From an uncultured Erythrobacter sp. (GTDB taxonomy: Bacteria > Pseudomonadota > Alphaproteobacteria > Sphingomonadales > Sphingomonadaceae): a stretch of DNA of 64,000 nucleotides. Positions 18,999 through 27,791 of this stretch are shown here, in pieces (positions within the stretch are counted from its first letter, which is position 1; every line of letters begins with the position of its first letter). Position numbers and translations under genes: made by a program. The notes under the pieces were generated by a model. It did not search any database. It saw only the letters and a program-made list of their open reading frames with translations, and had not been told where the DNA came from. Location of the stretch: positions 310,001 through 374,000 of the forward strand of contig CANNCL010000001.1 of NCBI GenBank assembly GCA_947503155.1, given 5' to 3'.

Positions 18999-20378
18999 TT
19001 ACCTGCGGCGCGGTGGGAGCAGTCGATTTTCCTCGGTTTGTCCGGGGGCTTCGCGAGAGGAGACGACCCGCCGTATTGCGGTGCGCGGGATCTCTCGTTT
19101 GAGGTTGACCCCAAGGCTGACCGAAATACCCACCAAGACAAAAAACCAGACGAGCACCGATAGCCAAAGCGAAACCGAGACCGCGCCTAGTGCGAATACG
19201 GCCAGCGAAATTGCCAGCCCGCGCATCAATCGCGCATCTTGCTTACGATATGTCGATGACTTGATCGCCAGCAATATGATTCCCGCGACGGTCGCACCGA
19301 TGAGCAGCATCGACGCCGGAATTCCAAACCGGAGCGCCATGATCAGCCAGAAATGGTCAAACGAACCCGAATGCATCCACGAAGGCCGAACCCAGTCAGC
19401 ATAACCGAGGCCAAACCAAGGGTGTTGAGCGATATTCTCTGTGCCGTAATTCCAGATCAAGACACGGTTATAGGCTGAGGTCGTATTGAGCGAGGCATAG
19501 CGGATCATCAGGCCATAAAAACCCGAGTTACTCGTCATCTCGACCGTGGTAAAAAGGATGCCAGATGCAAACAGGAATATGCTCCAGGTCACATTGCTGA
19601 TCTTTTCGGTGAGCCAGTCATAGCACCATAGCAGGCCGCCCATGAGTAGCCCGAGTAGAGCGGCGGAACTCATCGAAAAAAAGCCGCCAAAAGAGGCCGC
19701 TATGCCCAAAGTACGCGGCCAACCGCGCAGCCCGGATGCGAGGTAGATGGGCAGGAAACTGGACAGAAAAATGCCCGCCAGAATTGGGTGAGGAAATGGC
19801 CCGGTGCCGCGCATCAGGCCAAGCCGAATGTCATCGCGCAAGCGGTAAGGGGAGCCGGTGATGTCCGCGGCCACGCGTTGCAGCACCCGTGTATGGGTGA
19901 CTGCCTCTTGCACCACGAACAAGCTCATCAGGGCAATCCCAGGGGCGACTAGGACCAAGAAAAGCCGGAGATCTCGGGGCGTTTGAATAGCAGCGCGTGC
20001 CAAGAAATAGGCGAACGCGATGTCCAAAGTATGCGCTCCACCTTGGTTCATCGCGGTCGAGATTTCGCCGCTCGTCATATAGGAAGCGAGCCAAATCCAA
20101 GCCGCAGCAAGCGCCACCAGCAAATCGGGCCAGACAAACCGCAAACGTCCGCCGACTGCGCTAGAAAGCAAGTACAAGGTCGCAGGGAACATGAAAATTC
20201 GGTACGGCGGCAGGTACAAACCAACCGCGCGGACGTGGAGCTGTTCTGGAATGAAGAGCAAATATATTAGTGTGGCGGCCAAATAGACCGGCACCAAGCT
20301 GCGCGATTGCGCGCTAACTGGCCGTATAGCTCTACGTGGAGCGGGTGCAGGACGGTAGGTTGTTGCCACGCAGGTCAA
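18999..20378 (-). CDS. O-antigen ligase/Wzy-type membrane protein
   Basis: 459-residue polytopic membrane protein with about 11-12 hydrophobic segments. Conserved features are a large extracytoplasmic loop and the short WFGLGYADWV stretch (about residue 320), which is the GxG element seen in Wzy_C/O-antigen ligase proteins. It most likely polymerises repeat units at the periplasmic face. It lies antisense to the surrounding plus-strand genes and converges on the GT2 gene. It is one of two such proteins in this window. Confidence 0.8.
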   Translation of the reverse strand: MTCVATTYRPAPAPRRAIRPVSAQSRSLVPVYLAATLIYLLFIPEQLHVRAVGLYLPPYRIFMFPATLYLLSSAVGGRLRFVWPDLLVALAAAWIWLASYMTSGEISTAMNQGGAHTLDIAFAYFLARAAIQTPRDLRLFLVLVAPGIALMSLFVVQEAVTHTRVLQRVAADITGSPYRLRDDIRLGLMRGTGPFPHPILAGIFLSSFLPIYLASGLRGWPRTLGIAASFGGFFSMSSAALLGLLMGGLLWCYDWLTEKISNVTWSIFLFASGILFTTVEMTSNSGFYGLMIRYASLNTTSAYNRVLIWNYGTENIAQHPWFGLGYADWVRPSWMHSGSFDHFWLIMALRFGIPASMLLIGATVAGIILLAIKSSTYRKQDARLMRGLAISLAVFALGAVSVSLWLSVLVWFFVLVGISVSLGVNLKREIPRTAIRRVVSSREAPGQTEENRLLPPRRR

Positions 20379-20568
20379 TTAGACTTTTTTGCACAGCAAT
20401 CAAAGCCGCAATTTATGAAGCGAGGCGGTAAGTGTGTGAGATTGGGATTTGCGCGGTAATAGATGAAAACGCCGCAACAAATGGCTGGTTCAACCGAGAA
20501 AACACTTTCCTATATCTAACCTTTTTGGTTCACTGTCCTAGTTCCTTTCATCAAATAGGATTTTCATT

Positions 20569-20832
20569 ATGAGTGACCCATTCGGTTCTGCCAGTGACAG
20601 TGTCGTCGCCCCAGCCCGCCATGCCTTCGCGATTACGCCTAGCAACAACGACCTCGCCAGTTTCACCAAGGCAATTTATGTTGGAACCGGTGGGACTATC
20701 GTGCTGCGCCCTATTGGATCTGACGCAGACGTGACCTTCACCAATGTTCAAGATGGGTCCATTCTCGACCTGCGTTGCAAGGCGATTCGCGCCACCGGAA
20801 CGACCGCTTCTGGCATCGTGGGACTTGCCTAA
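20569..20832 (+). CDS. GTA/phage-type spike base protein (Rcc01079-like)
   Basis: 87-residue protein that strongly recalls the spike base proteins of alphaproteobacterial gene transfer agents, the Rhodobacter Rcc01079 family. The run FAITPSNNDLASFTKAIYVG is followed by IVLRP, VTFTNV and AIRATGTTASGIVGL, the usual order of landmarks in that family. In R. capsulatus GTA, such a small protein and its partner form head spikes that bind capsule. The gene is followed directly by a beta-helix protein; its stop TAA shares an A with the next ATG. No phage structural genes are nearby. Identification is from memory of the family, not a search. Confidence 0.7.
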   Translation: MSDPFGSASDSVVAPARHAFAITPSNNDLASFTKAIYVGTGGTIVLRPIGSDADVTFTNVQDGSILDLRCKAIRATGTTASGIVGLA

Positions 20833-22391
20833 TGGCAGGGTTTGGCTTTGGCTATGCGCGCAGCGGCCGCCGAGCGCGTAGTAGCGGCTCAACCGGCGGC
20901 CCCGGACCGGGTCCATCCACCAGCGAAACAATCGGTGCCTTCACTCGCCATCAATTCGGCGCCGGTCTGCCTGTATCCGCAAGTGCGATCATTGCGGGAG
21001 ATGCTGGCGATCACTGGACCGTTTCTGGCGGCCGCCTTTACCCAAGCGCCGCCGGTGATGCAGCCGATTTGAATGCGGGGCCTTACGCATTGGAGTTCAA
21101 TGACGGTTCGAGCATAAACGTTACCATTGAACCTGACACTTGGGATGTAACCGACCAAAGCGAATGGGATTTTGTCGCACGGCAATCTTCGGCCACATTG
21201 GCAGGCAAAACCATCGCTCTCAGGAACACCGGTACTTTAACGCTCGGGATAACCGGCGGCTTTGGCACACCGTTCCGGCGTGCCGATCTGCGCGATGGGT
21301 CGAACAACCCATTGGTCGTCAAAGGGCGGTTGGGCGAGGTCGGCGAATGGGATAACTATTGCGAGATCGACCGCGTGCAATTCATGCGCGGTGCGCGCGG
21401 TTTGACATTCCGTCATCTAAAAACCGAAGCCACAAACGTCGCAAAATTTACGATTGTTGGTGAGGGTTCGAACAATGCCGACGACATCACAATCGACGAT
21501 TGCTGGGTTAGAGGCGAAGTGGGTGACCCGAATGGCGACTATTCTTCGTCTTCCAACTACCCCAACCTTAACCGCGACCTGATCAACACCACTGGTTCCG
21601 CGATTGGTGCAGTTGGCAACGTCACAGTGACAAATTGCAAAATTGAATGGGGCGACAGTCTCGTCAATATCCGGGTCGACCGGCCCGGAGGCCAATCAAT
21701 TATCACAGGCAATGAATGCGCCTATTTCTACGGTGATGCGATTGCGGTTACGATGGCGCCAGCCAACCCATTGCCAACCACAATCAGCGACAATTTTATC
21801 CATGACACCGTTGGTCTTGCAACCGACAGCGCCAACCCGCACGTCGACGCATTGCGTCTTCAGGGCAGTACAACGGCTGTGGCGGATTGGGATAACATCG
21901 TGATCGAACGCAATGTCATTCTTCAAGGGAATGCACGCGGCGATATGCAGGCGATCTTCCTCGATGATATGAAGACCAGCAATGGTGATAGCGGGCGCTA
22001 TTTTGAAGCGGTGATCCGTAACAATATCATCGCTATCGATTTTTCGGTGCACGGGATCACCGTGATCCAAGCCAAGGATTGCCTAGTCGAAAACAACACC
22101 GTCATGTCATGGGGTCAGGGCTCCAACAACTCGCCTTCGATCTTCATCGCGAGCAGCGGCCTAACCACGGCCACCAGCGGCGGGGGCAACACAGTCAGAG
22201 ATTGTATCGCTGATAATATCGGTGACAGTTTGGGCGCAAGTTCGCAGAGCAACAATTTCGAGGCCGGCCTGAATGGTTCTGTGATTGCTTACTCCGAGCT
22301 TTTCGATGGCCCGACATATGCGCCAGAGACCGTTGCCGAAGCCAAGGTCTTGCTCAATCCCAAGGTTTCAGCGGGAGCAATTATTCCCTGA
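20832..22391 (+). CDS. Right-handed parallel beta-helix spike-like protein
   Basis: 519-residue protein starting at the ATG at 20832, fused to the stop of the spike base gene (TAATG). There is no signal peptide. The N-terminus is glycine-rich (MAGFGFGYARSGRRA), then a Gly/Pro linker, as in phage and GTA spikes. Residues from about 150 onward form a pectate-lyase-like beta-helix with Asn-rich turns, such as ITGNECAYFYGDAIAVT and VIRNNIIAIDFSVHGITV. It could bind or cleave a surface polysaccharide. I infer a spike tip protein; a secreted polysaccharide lyase would need a signal peptide, which is absent. Confidence 0.7.
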   Translation: MAGFGFGYARSGRRARSSGSTGGPGPGPSTSETIGAFTRHQFGAGLPVSASAIIAGDAGDHWTVSGGRLYPSAAGDAADLNAGPYALEFNDGSSINVTIEPDTWDVTDQSEWDFVARQSSATLAGKTIALRNTGTLTLGITGGFGTPFRRADLRDGSNNPLVVKGRLGEVGEWDNYCEIDRVQFMRGARGLTFRHLKTEATNVAKFTIVGEGSNNADDITIDDCWVRGEVGDPNGDYSSSSNYPNLNRDLINTTGSAIGAVGNVTVTNCKIEWGDSLVNIRVDRPGGQSIITGNECAYFYGDAIAVTMAPANPLPTTISDNFIHDTVGLATDSANPHVDALRLQGSTTAVADWDNIVIERNVILQGNARGDMQAIFLDDMKTSNGDSGRYFEAVIRNNIIAIDFSVHGITVIQAKDCLVENNTVMSWGQGSNNSPSIFIASSGLTTATSGGGNTVRDCIADNIGDSLGASSQSNNFEAGLNGSVIAYSELFDGPTYAPETVAEAKVLLNPKVSAGAIIP

Positions 22392-22406
22392 CGCTGAAAC
22401 AGCCGA

Positions 22407-23195
22407 CTAAAGGTCTAGTTCACGCACCAATTCGCGCGGATTAACTTGCGAATTGGTTGCCCGGGCGAGCCTGCGTTTAAGCGAGCGCCATAAGCGCAAG
22501 CGGGCGCGCAGCAACGGGAACACAGACCGAGTAAGCGGAACCGTCAATGTCGGCACAGGCAGAAAGTCCTGCCATTTCTGACGCATGTAAAACCATGCAT
22601 CGGAGTACCCACCGCTATAGGTGCGAACGGGCTTGCTGTTATGGATTGCGGGGATGTCGGCGACATAGGCCTTCATTCCCGCTTTTCGTGCGGAAAGCAC
22701 AATGTCCGCTGCGTAGAGATGAAAGCCCGGTAGCGCCTCGTCAAAGCGAAGGCCGCTGCCGCGCCGCAGGATAATCACAAACTCATCGATACAACGGGTC
22801 TCGACCGGGGCATCGAAGCGCGCGCCCAGCCTAAGGCTAAGGCCCGAGGACCATGCATGACCAGAATACTCACCGGTATCATCAATGCCCCACGCCCCGA
22901 TTACGGCCCAATCCGGGTCATGTGCCTCGATGGCAGCGACGGACTTGGCCAATGCCTCGCCCCAATTATCCGGCAGAAACACGTCTTGATGCGCGAACAC
23001 GATGATACCCGCTGAAGTGTCATCGATCCCCTCATTGTAAGCCTGCGATGCCGTTACCGCGCCGCGATAACAGTTCAGCTCGACTTGGCCTTCAGCGATC
23101 AATGCCGACCGCATCAGATTGTTTTGCAGGACTTCCTCGTCATTGACCGCCGCGACGATATGAATATCTGCGATGAGATCACGCGCTTCCGTCAC
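22407..23195 (-). CDS. GT2-like glycosyltransferase (Glyco_tranf_2_5 type)
   Basis: 262-residue glycosyltransferase-like protein. The segment SAGIIVFAHQDVFLPDNWGEAL (about residues 62-83), with the HQDV donor motif, is characteristic of the Glyco_tranf_2_5 group found in surface polysaccharide clusters. A further block is LPGFHLYAADIVLSARKAG. The GTG start overlaps the stop of the methyltransferase gene by 4 bases. Its sugar specificity is not visible. Confidence 0.75.
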   Translation of the reverse strand: MTEARDLIADIHIVAAVNDEEVLQNNLMRSALIAEGQVELNCYRGAVTASQAYNEGIDDTSAGIIVFAHQDVFLPDNWGEALAKSVAAIEAHDPDWAVIGAWGIDDTGEYSGHAWSSGLSLRLGARFDAPVETRCIDEFVIILRRGSGLRFDEALPGFHLYAADIVLSARKAGMKAYVADIPAIHNSKPVRTYSGGYSDAWFYMRQKWQDFLPVPTLTVPLTRSVFPLLRARLRLWRSLKRRLARATNSQVNPRELVRELDL

Positions 23196-23884
23196 GTCTT
23201 GCGCCCTTCGATGCAGACCTGTCGCACCGTCAGGTGTCGCAAGCGGCCAAGCGTCAACAGATTGAACGCCCGCGCACCCGGCCCTGGTTCTGCCATCGCG
23301 CGGACAGTGTCCACCTGTATGCCTGCTTCTTCGAACATTCGGCGATAGCTACCGGCGGTAAACCAACGCAAATGCGTGCGGTCCATCACGCCTGTTTCGG
23401 TGAGTTCCCAGCGGTCCTTTAGCAGCCCGCTGAGCACAGAAAACTGTGCCACATTCGGAGAGCTGGCCAGCACGGTAGCGCCCGGCTTCAACTTAGCGGC
23501 GACCCGTTCAACAACCGCCCATGGATCGATAAGATGCTCCAACACCTCGCTCATCAATACGGCATCGAATGATTGATCTGCCCACGGCAATTCAAGCTGC
23601 TCAACATTCCCCTCAAGCACTTCGGTCAGCCGAGTACGGGCAACCTTTGCGGCTTGCGGCGCGATTTCGACGCCGTGATAGCTTTCGCAAAGACCAGCCG
23701 CGATGGCGGCCGCTCCAGTCTCGCCCGCGCCGCAGCCAATCTCCAAAATACGCGCCGATCCGCTTGGCGAAAGCAAGTCCAGAAAGTCCCGCCGCACGCC
23801 GGCAAAATAGCCGTCCGACTTGCTGCCATACGCTTGCAGACCGAGATCGTCGCCGACTGCCGAATTGGAATGTTTGTCTGTCAT
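23192..23884 (-). CDS. Class I SAM-dependent methyltransferase
   Basis: 230-residue methyltransferase with motif I ILEIGCGAGETGAAAI (about residues 46-61). Motif II follows at FDAVLMSEVLEHLIDPWAVV and motif III at ATVLASSPNVAQF. It probably methylates a sugar or glycan terminus in the polysaccharide pathway. It overlaps both neighbours by 4 bases (ATGA with the flippase, GTGA with the GT2-like gene), so the three are one translational unit. Confidence 0.83.
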   Translation of the reverse strand: MTDKHSNSAVGDDLGLQAYGSKSDGYFAGVRRDFLDLLSPSGSARILEIGCGAGETGAAAIAAGLCESYHGVEIAPQAAKVARTRLTEVLEGNVEQLELPWADQSFDAVLMSEVLEHLIDPWAVVERVAAKLKPGATVLASSPNVAQFSVLSGLLKDRWELTETGVMDRTHLRWFTAGSYRRMFEEAGIQVDTVRAMAEPGPGARAFNLLTLGRLRHLTVRQVCIEGRKT

Positions 23885-25332
23885 CTTTGGTGTCTGTAAA
23901 CTTTCTGAGCGGCCATAACCAAGAGCGCCTTCAACCTTTCGCGCAAGTCCTTGGAGACCAACAAAGCAGTGATAACGCCGGGCGCGCTTATGACGACCGC
24001 CAAGATGAATGTCACCAGCAGGTTGGCAAACGGATCAATGCTGGAATTCACCGCGATCAGTACGGCCGCCAAAACTGCAAATACCAACCCATAGGTTAGA
24101 CATGCGGACGCAGCGGCCGGCGCTCTGCGGCTGACTTGGAAAAGGGCCAAAAATGTCGCCGCGACATCTCCTGCGCACATGCAGGCGGCCACCCAGACGA
24201 TGCCCTGGCCTGATGAAAGCGCGAAATACGCACCAATGAGGCCCGTCACCCGAAAGATGTTCGCCGTTAGAATATCGCTGGTGCCGCCTCGACTAAGCGA
24301 AATGACCACGCACCATGCGCGCAGCACCGTCGCAGCCGCTAGGATAGAGAGAAATGTCACCAGCAATGGCGGGGTCACGAAACCCGCCCCAAAGAGCAGG
24401 AAAACCACCGGCGCACCCAGCGTGGCCAGCGGGAAAAGCACGCCAGACAGCAGCAACAAACATGCAGCACCTGTTGTTCGGCATCTTTCCTTATACAGCT
24501 CTGAATTGTCGCGCGCCTCAGAAAGCAGGGGCAAAAACAGATTGCCGCATAGCCGCGCAAAGAACACGCTTGCCCCGCCGGTCAACGCAGCAACAGCGGC
24601 ATAGCCAGCAAGGTCGAGCATCCCGCCCATCGTGCCGATCACAATGCGGTCACCTTGGGTCGCCAGAAAGATCACAATCCCGTTGAGTAATAATGGCCAG
24701 CCGAAGGTAAAAACGGCTCTCGCTGCTATGTTGTCAAACCCCAACCGATACGGCGTCCTTGCAAGAATATGCGACAGAGCCACCGATATGACCGAGGTGG
24801 CTACGCAACCAAAAGCAATCGCTACGAAATTCTCAGTCGCGACCGCCAATGCCACTGTCAAAAGAACCCCCGGCAACAATCCGCCCAACTGCATTTTGAC
24901 ATAGGCACCAAAATTCATCTGCCGCTGCTGAGCGAGCGGGTCGAGGTGACGAAAACCTTCGATAACCGGAATGATGGCGGCGCAGGCGTAGAACCAGCCC
25001 AGCTCTGGATTGCCAAATTGCCCTGCGATCCAATCCGAAAACAGAAATATGGCGGCGCCCATCAACACCCCTCGTGCGAGCAGCACCGTCGCCATTGTCG
25101 GCATAGCGGACGCGACATCGCCATCGCGGGCCTGAATGAGGTATTTCTCAATCCCAAGGTCACTGATCAGCGCAAAAGTGCTGACCACGAGCAAAAACGT
25201 GACGCTGATCCCGAAATATTCGGGTCCAAGGAACCGCGCGACGAGCAATACGCGCAGAAACAGCAAAGCGTGCTCACCCACATAGCCAAGGCCGAGCGTC
25301 GAGCTTGCTTTCAAGAACCGGCCTTTTGCCAC
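23881..25332 (-). CDS. Lipopolysaccharide/oligosaccharide flippase, Wzx-type (MATE-like)
   Basis: 483-residue polytopic protein with about 12-14 membrane helices, of the Polysacc_synt family. It begins with the usual SSTLGLGYVGEHALLFLRVLLVARFLGPEYFG. It should flip undecaprenyl-linked repeat units to the periplasm, upstream of the Wzy-type polymerase and Wza/Wzc. The start is GTG. The gene follows the FrhB-like gene by 4 bases. Confidence 0.87.
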   Translation of the reverse strand: MAKGRFLKASSTLGLGYVGEHALLFLRVLLVARFLGPEYFGISVTFLLVVSTFALISDLGIEKYLIQARDGDVASAMPTMATVLLARGVLMGAAIFLFSDWIAGQFGNPELGWFYACAAIIPVIEGFRHLDPLAQQRQMNFGAYVKMQLGGLLPGVLLTVALAVATENFVAIAFGCVATSVISVALSHILARTPYRLGFDNIAARAVFTFGWPLLLNGIVIFLATQGDRIVIGTMGGMLDLAGYAAVAALTGGASVFFARLCGNLFLPLLSEARDNSELYKERCRTTGAACLLLLSGVLFPLATLGAPVVFLLFGAGFVTPPLLVTFLSILAAATVLRAWCVVISLSRGGTSDILTANIFRVTGLIGAYFALSSGQGIVWVAACMCAGDVAATFLALFQVSRRAPAAASACLTYGLVFAVLAAVLIAVNSSIDPFANLLVTFILAVVISAPGVITALLVSKDLRERLKALLVMAAQKVYRHQR

Positions 25333-25336
25333 GTTT

Positions 25337-26593
25337 CTACCCTGCCCTCTGCCGGGTCAGCAATCTGCGCAAAGTGCCGAGCATACTGCGCAGGCTTTCT
25401 TTCACGCCGAGCATGCGCGTATTGCGCGCCAGCTCCAAATTCTCAAAACGAGGCCGCTGCCGTCCGACCATTGCCATCGCCGCCAATCGCGGCAGGACCA
25501 ACCCTTTGCGCTTGGCCTGGAATGGCTGCATGTGCGTTATGGCATCGGTAGAAAGAGGCTCGGTCAGGATAGCCCCGCTCTCCATCGCGCGCATCAGCGC
25601 AGCTTCGCCTTTTGCGGTCCGCGTCAGAACGATGCTGCGGCCCTCCTGCTCATCGAATAATGGCTCACCATTCTCATCGCAGTGCCAGCCATCAGCGCAC
25701 ACGATGTCAGCGAATTCTCCGATACCGTCGGGGCAAATTTTGCAGCGGAACTGAAGGTGACGGTTGAGAATGTTGCCCCAGCTTGTGTCGTAATCCATCC
25801 TGAAACTGCGACCGTCCGCCAATTGCGCAGTCGCAAATCCGGGCCAGCCGTCCCCGCGATAGCGAAACGCAGCAATCTCGCTTTCATCCTCAACGCCCAT
25901 TTCTGCGAGCAAAGCCGATGTGCCGCGATAGCTGGGAACGCCAGCACACATAAAGGCGAGCATATAGGGCACTTTTTCGTCCACCCGCGCGTCATGCCGG
26001 GCCAGTTGGCGCAGGCCAGCAACGTCGCAAGGCTTGCCCACAAACGCAAAGCGCCCCGGCGCATTCAAGCGAGAAGCAATATCTTCAAGCGGCGAAGACG
26101 GCGCATAACGCGATCCTGCTGCATGAAACACATCATCGCGGCCGGTGCTGATCGTTAGCGCGTTGCGTACCGGCGAGTCTGGAGAGACCGCAGTTTGCAC
26201 TACATAGTCGATTTCGCCAGTGGCCAGCAGATGAGTCAATATCGCCGATAATCCGCCGCCCGACGAAGCATTCTGGCGAAGCTCAGCATCGCTGCTCCAC
26301 CCCAGCCGCGCGGTAATAAGCGGGCCCCAAACAGGATGATACTCCGCCTCAAAACTCTCCGGCTCGTGGCGAATATTCGCCCCCGGGCACACGGCGTCGA
26401 TCACTGCTGCTTGGTTATGCGGAATCGCTCGGACCGCTTCTGGTCGCCGATATCCATCCGCCGTATCGCGCATTACGATTGCGGGTTCAGCGCCCTCTGC
26501 GCCCTCTGCGCCCTCTGCGCCCTTTCCAATGCCCGCACACAGGCCGCAACCTGAACACAATCCGTTGGCTTTGATCGCTTCAATATCAAGCAT
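25337..26593 (-). CDS. FrhB-like Fe-S protein (coenzyme F420 hydrogenase beta subunit family)
   Basis: Start set at the ATG at 26593 (MLDIEAIKANGLCSGCGLCAG), which puts the ferredoxin-type Cys motif CSGCGLC at residues 13-19. The 418-residue protein has the FrhB N- and C-terminal domains with further Cys clusters (VGKPCDVAGL, FRCKICPDGIGEFADIVCADGW). In surface polysaccharide clusters this family is paired with pyruvyl transferases; its role is unclear, since these bacteria lack F420 hydrogenase. An internal GAE repeat comes from a 9-bp tandem repeat. The gene overlaps the pyruvyl transferase by 8 bases. Confidence 0.85.
   Translation of the reverse strand: MLDIEAIKANGLCSGCGLCAGIGKGAEGAEGAEGAEPAIVMRDTADGYRRPEAVRAIPHNQAAVIDAVCPGANIRHEPESFEAEYHPVWGPLITARLGWSSDAELRQNASSGGGLSAILTHLLATGEIDYVVQTAVSPDSPVRNALTISTGRDDVFHAAGSRYAPSSPLEDIASRLNAPGRFAFVGKPCDVAGLRQLARHDARVDEKVPYMLAFMCAGVPSYRGTSALLAEMGVEDESEIAAFRYRGDGWPGFATAQLADGRSFRMDYDTSWGNILNRHLQFRCKICPDGIGEFADIVCADGWHCDENGEPLFDEQEGRSIVLTRTAKGEAALMRAMESGAILTEPLSTDAITHMQPFQAKRKGLVLPRLAAMAMVGRQRPRFENLELARNTRMLGVKESLRSMLGTLRRLLTRQRAG
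26490..26525 (-). repeat. 9-bp in-frame tandem repeat in the FrhB-like gene
   Basis: Three perfect units of gcgccctct (plus strand) plus a degenerate fourth encode repeated Gly-Ala-Glu in the FrhB-like protein, close after the Fe-S motif. The unit length keeps the frame, so copy number can drift without inactivating the gene. Confidence 0.9.
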
Positions 26594-27791
26594 GACCCGC
26601 GACCAAATCCGCGATCGCGCCGTCCAAAAATGCTGTGTAATTCCCCAATCTTCGCTGGGCTTCGGCGTTAGCGGCGACAGCCTGAGCGCGCAGATTTGGC
26701 AAATCGGCCAGCGCTGCGTCAAAGCGCGTCAGCACGGCATCATTGCTTTCGCTCGTCAGGTCAGCGTTCCACCCATAACCAAGGGAATCGAACAAGCCGC
26801 TGAACTTGCGGCTATACCCAAGCGGCACGACCGCCGTGCCAGAAGAGATCGCAGCAATTGTCGAATGCATCCGGCTGCCTGCAAACAAATCAAGCCCGGC
26901 AATATAGCTTTTCGCCTGAGACGGCCCGGAAAAACGCGGCGGCAGAACAGCGTTCGGCACACGCTTTTTCAATTCTTCGGCAAGCGCGTAATCGTCCTCA
27001 TACGGCGTCGCGGCGGCCAAGACATGCGGAACAAGGTGCAGCTCAGCGCGCGGCTCATTCGCCACACGCTCAATCAGGCTGTCGACCAAGGCCGGGTAGT
27101 CCACCGTCAATTTGATCCGATCGCTGGCGGCAATATCGCGGCGATACAGCAGAGCGGAGATGTTCAGGCCGACTTTGATCGGACCCTTGGCGAGATCGCG
27201 GCTTTGTTTGTCAGCCGCCGCCTCGAACGGCAATGCGAAGGCGACATCTGTTGTAAGCGCCGATTTGCCCTTCATTCCCAAAGTTTCGAGCACAGAAAGC
27301 GATTTTTCATCGCGGGCGAAAATTCGGCTGGCCATGTTCATCACGCCGACCGCTGCGTGCCGGGCAATGCCGGTGTGAAAAGGGCCGATTGTCTGGGGGC
27401 TTAGAATCAAGGGGCCTTTGCTGCGCTGTGCAGCAATTTTTGTCCCGATTATCAGCCAAAAACGGCGGGCAGCATAAATATCCGAAAAACTATCGCCGCC
27501 GCCAATATCGAACACAATATCACAGCGTTTAAGCTGGCGATGCAGGTTGGACACCGGGTTCGCCAGCGCCTTATATCCGACATTCTCAAAGTCGTTTTCG
27601 AACGCGATTTCATGGCTGTAATCAAACGCACCGCGCACGCCCATAAGGTGAAAAATGGGCCTATGTCCGGCTTTTTCTACGGCCGCGCCAATCAAATTGG
27701 CATTGGCCACCGTCAGCGCCCCCACCCCGAGGTTCTCTGACAAAAAAGAATGCCACAAAAGGCCGATATGTAAGGGGGGCAGATCGTTCAT
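26586..27791 (-). CDS. Polysaccharide pyruvyl transferase family protein
   Basis: 401-residue CsaB/WcaK-type protein expected to add a pyruvate ketal from PEP to a sugar. It opens with LHIGLLWHSFLSENLGVGALTVAN and shows CDIVFDIGGGDSFSDIY near residue 90. Later landmarks are ILSPQTIGPFH and the C-terminal FAGSRMHSTIAAISSGTAVVPLGYSRKF, the His-containing donor site. It overlaps the FrhB-like gene and follows the next methyltransferase gene with no gap. Pyruvylation would add negative charge to the polymer. Confidence 0.88.
   Translation of the reverse strand: MNDLPPLHIGLLWHSFLSENLGVGALTVANANLIGAAVEKAGHRPIFHLMGVRGAFDYSHEIAFENDFENVGYKALANPVSNLHRQLKRCDIVFDIGGGDSFSDIYAARRFWLIIGTKIAAQRSKGPLILSPQTIGPFHTGIARHAAVGVMNMASRIFARDEKSLSVLETLGMKGKSALTTDVAFALPFEAAADKQSRDLAKGPIKVGLNISALLYRRDIAASDRIKLTVDYPALVDSLIERVANEPRAELHLVPHVLAAATPYEDDYALAEELKKRVPNAVLPPRFSGPSQAKSYIAGLDLFAGSRMHSTIAAISSGTAVVPLGYSRKFSGLFDSLGYGWNADLTSESNDAVLTRFDAALADLPNLRAQAVAANAEAQRRLGNYTAFLDGAIADLVAGHA

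Noticed and set aside
20569-22391. Prophage remnant
   Set aside because: There is no integrase, terminase, capsid, attachment repeat or change in base composition. The pair is better explained as GTA-type spike genes or domesticated relatives.
26529-27404. 291-residue plus-strand ORF across the FrhB-like and pyruvyl transferase genes
   Set aside because: Antisense shadow of two well-supported genes; no domain features.
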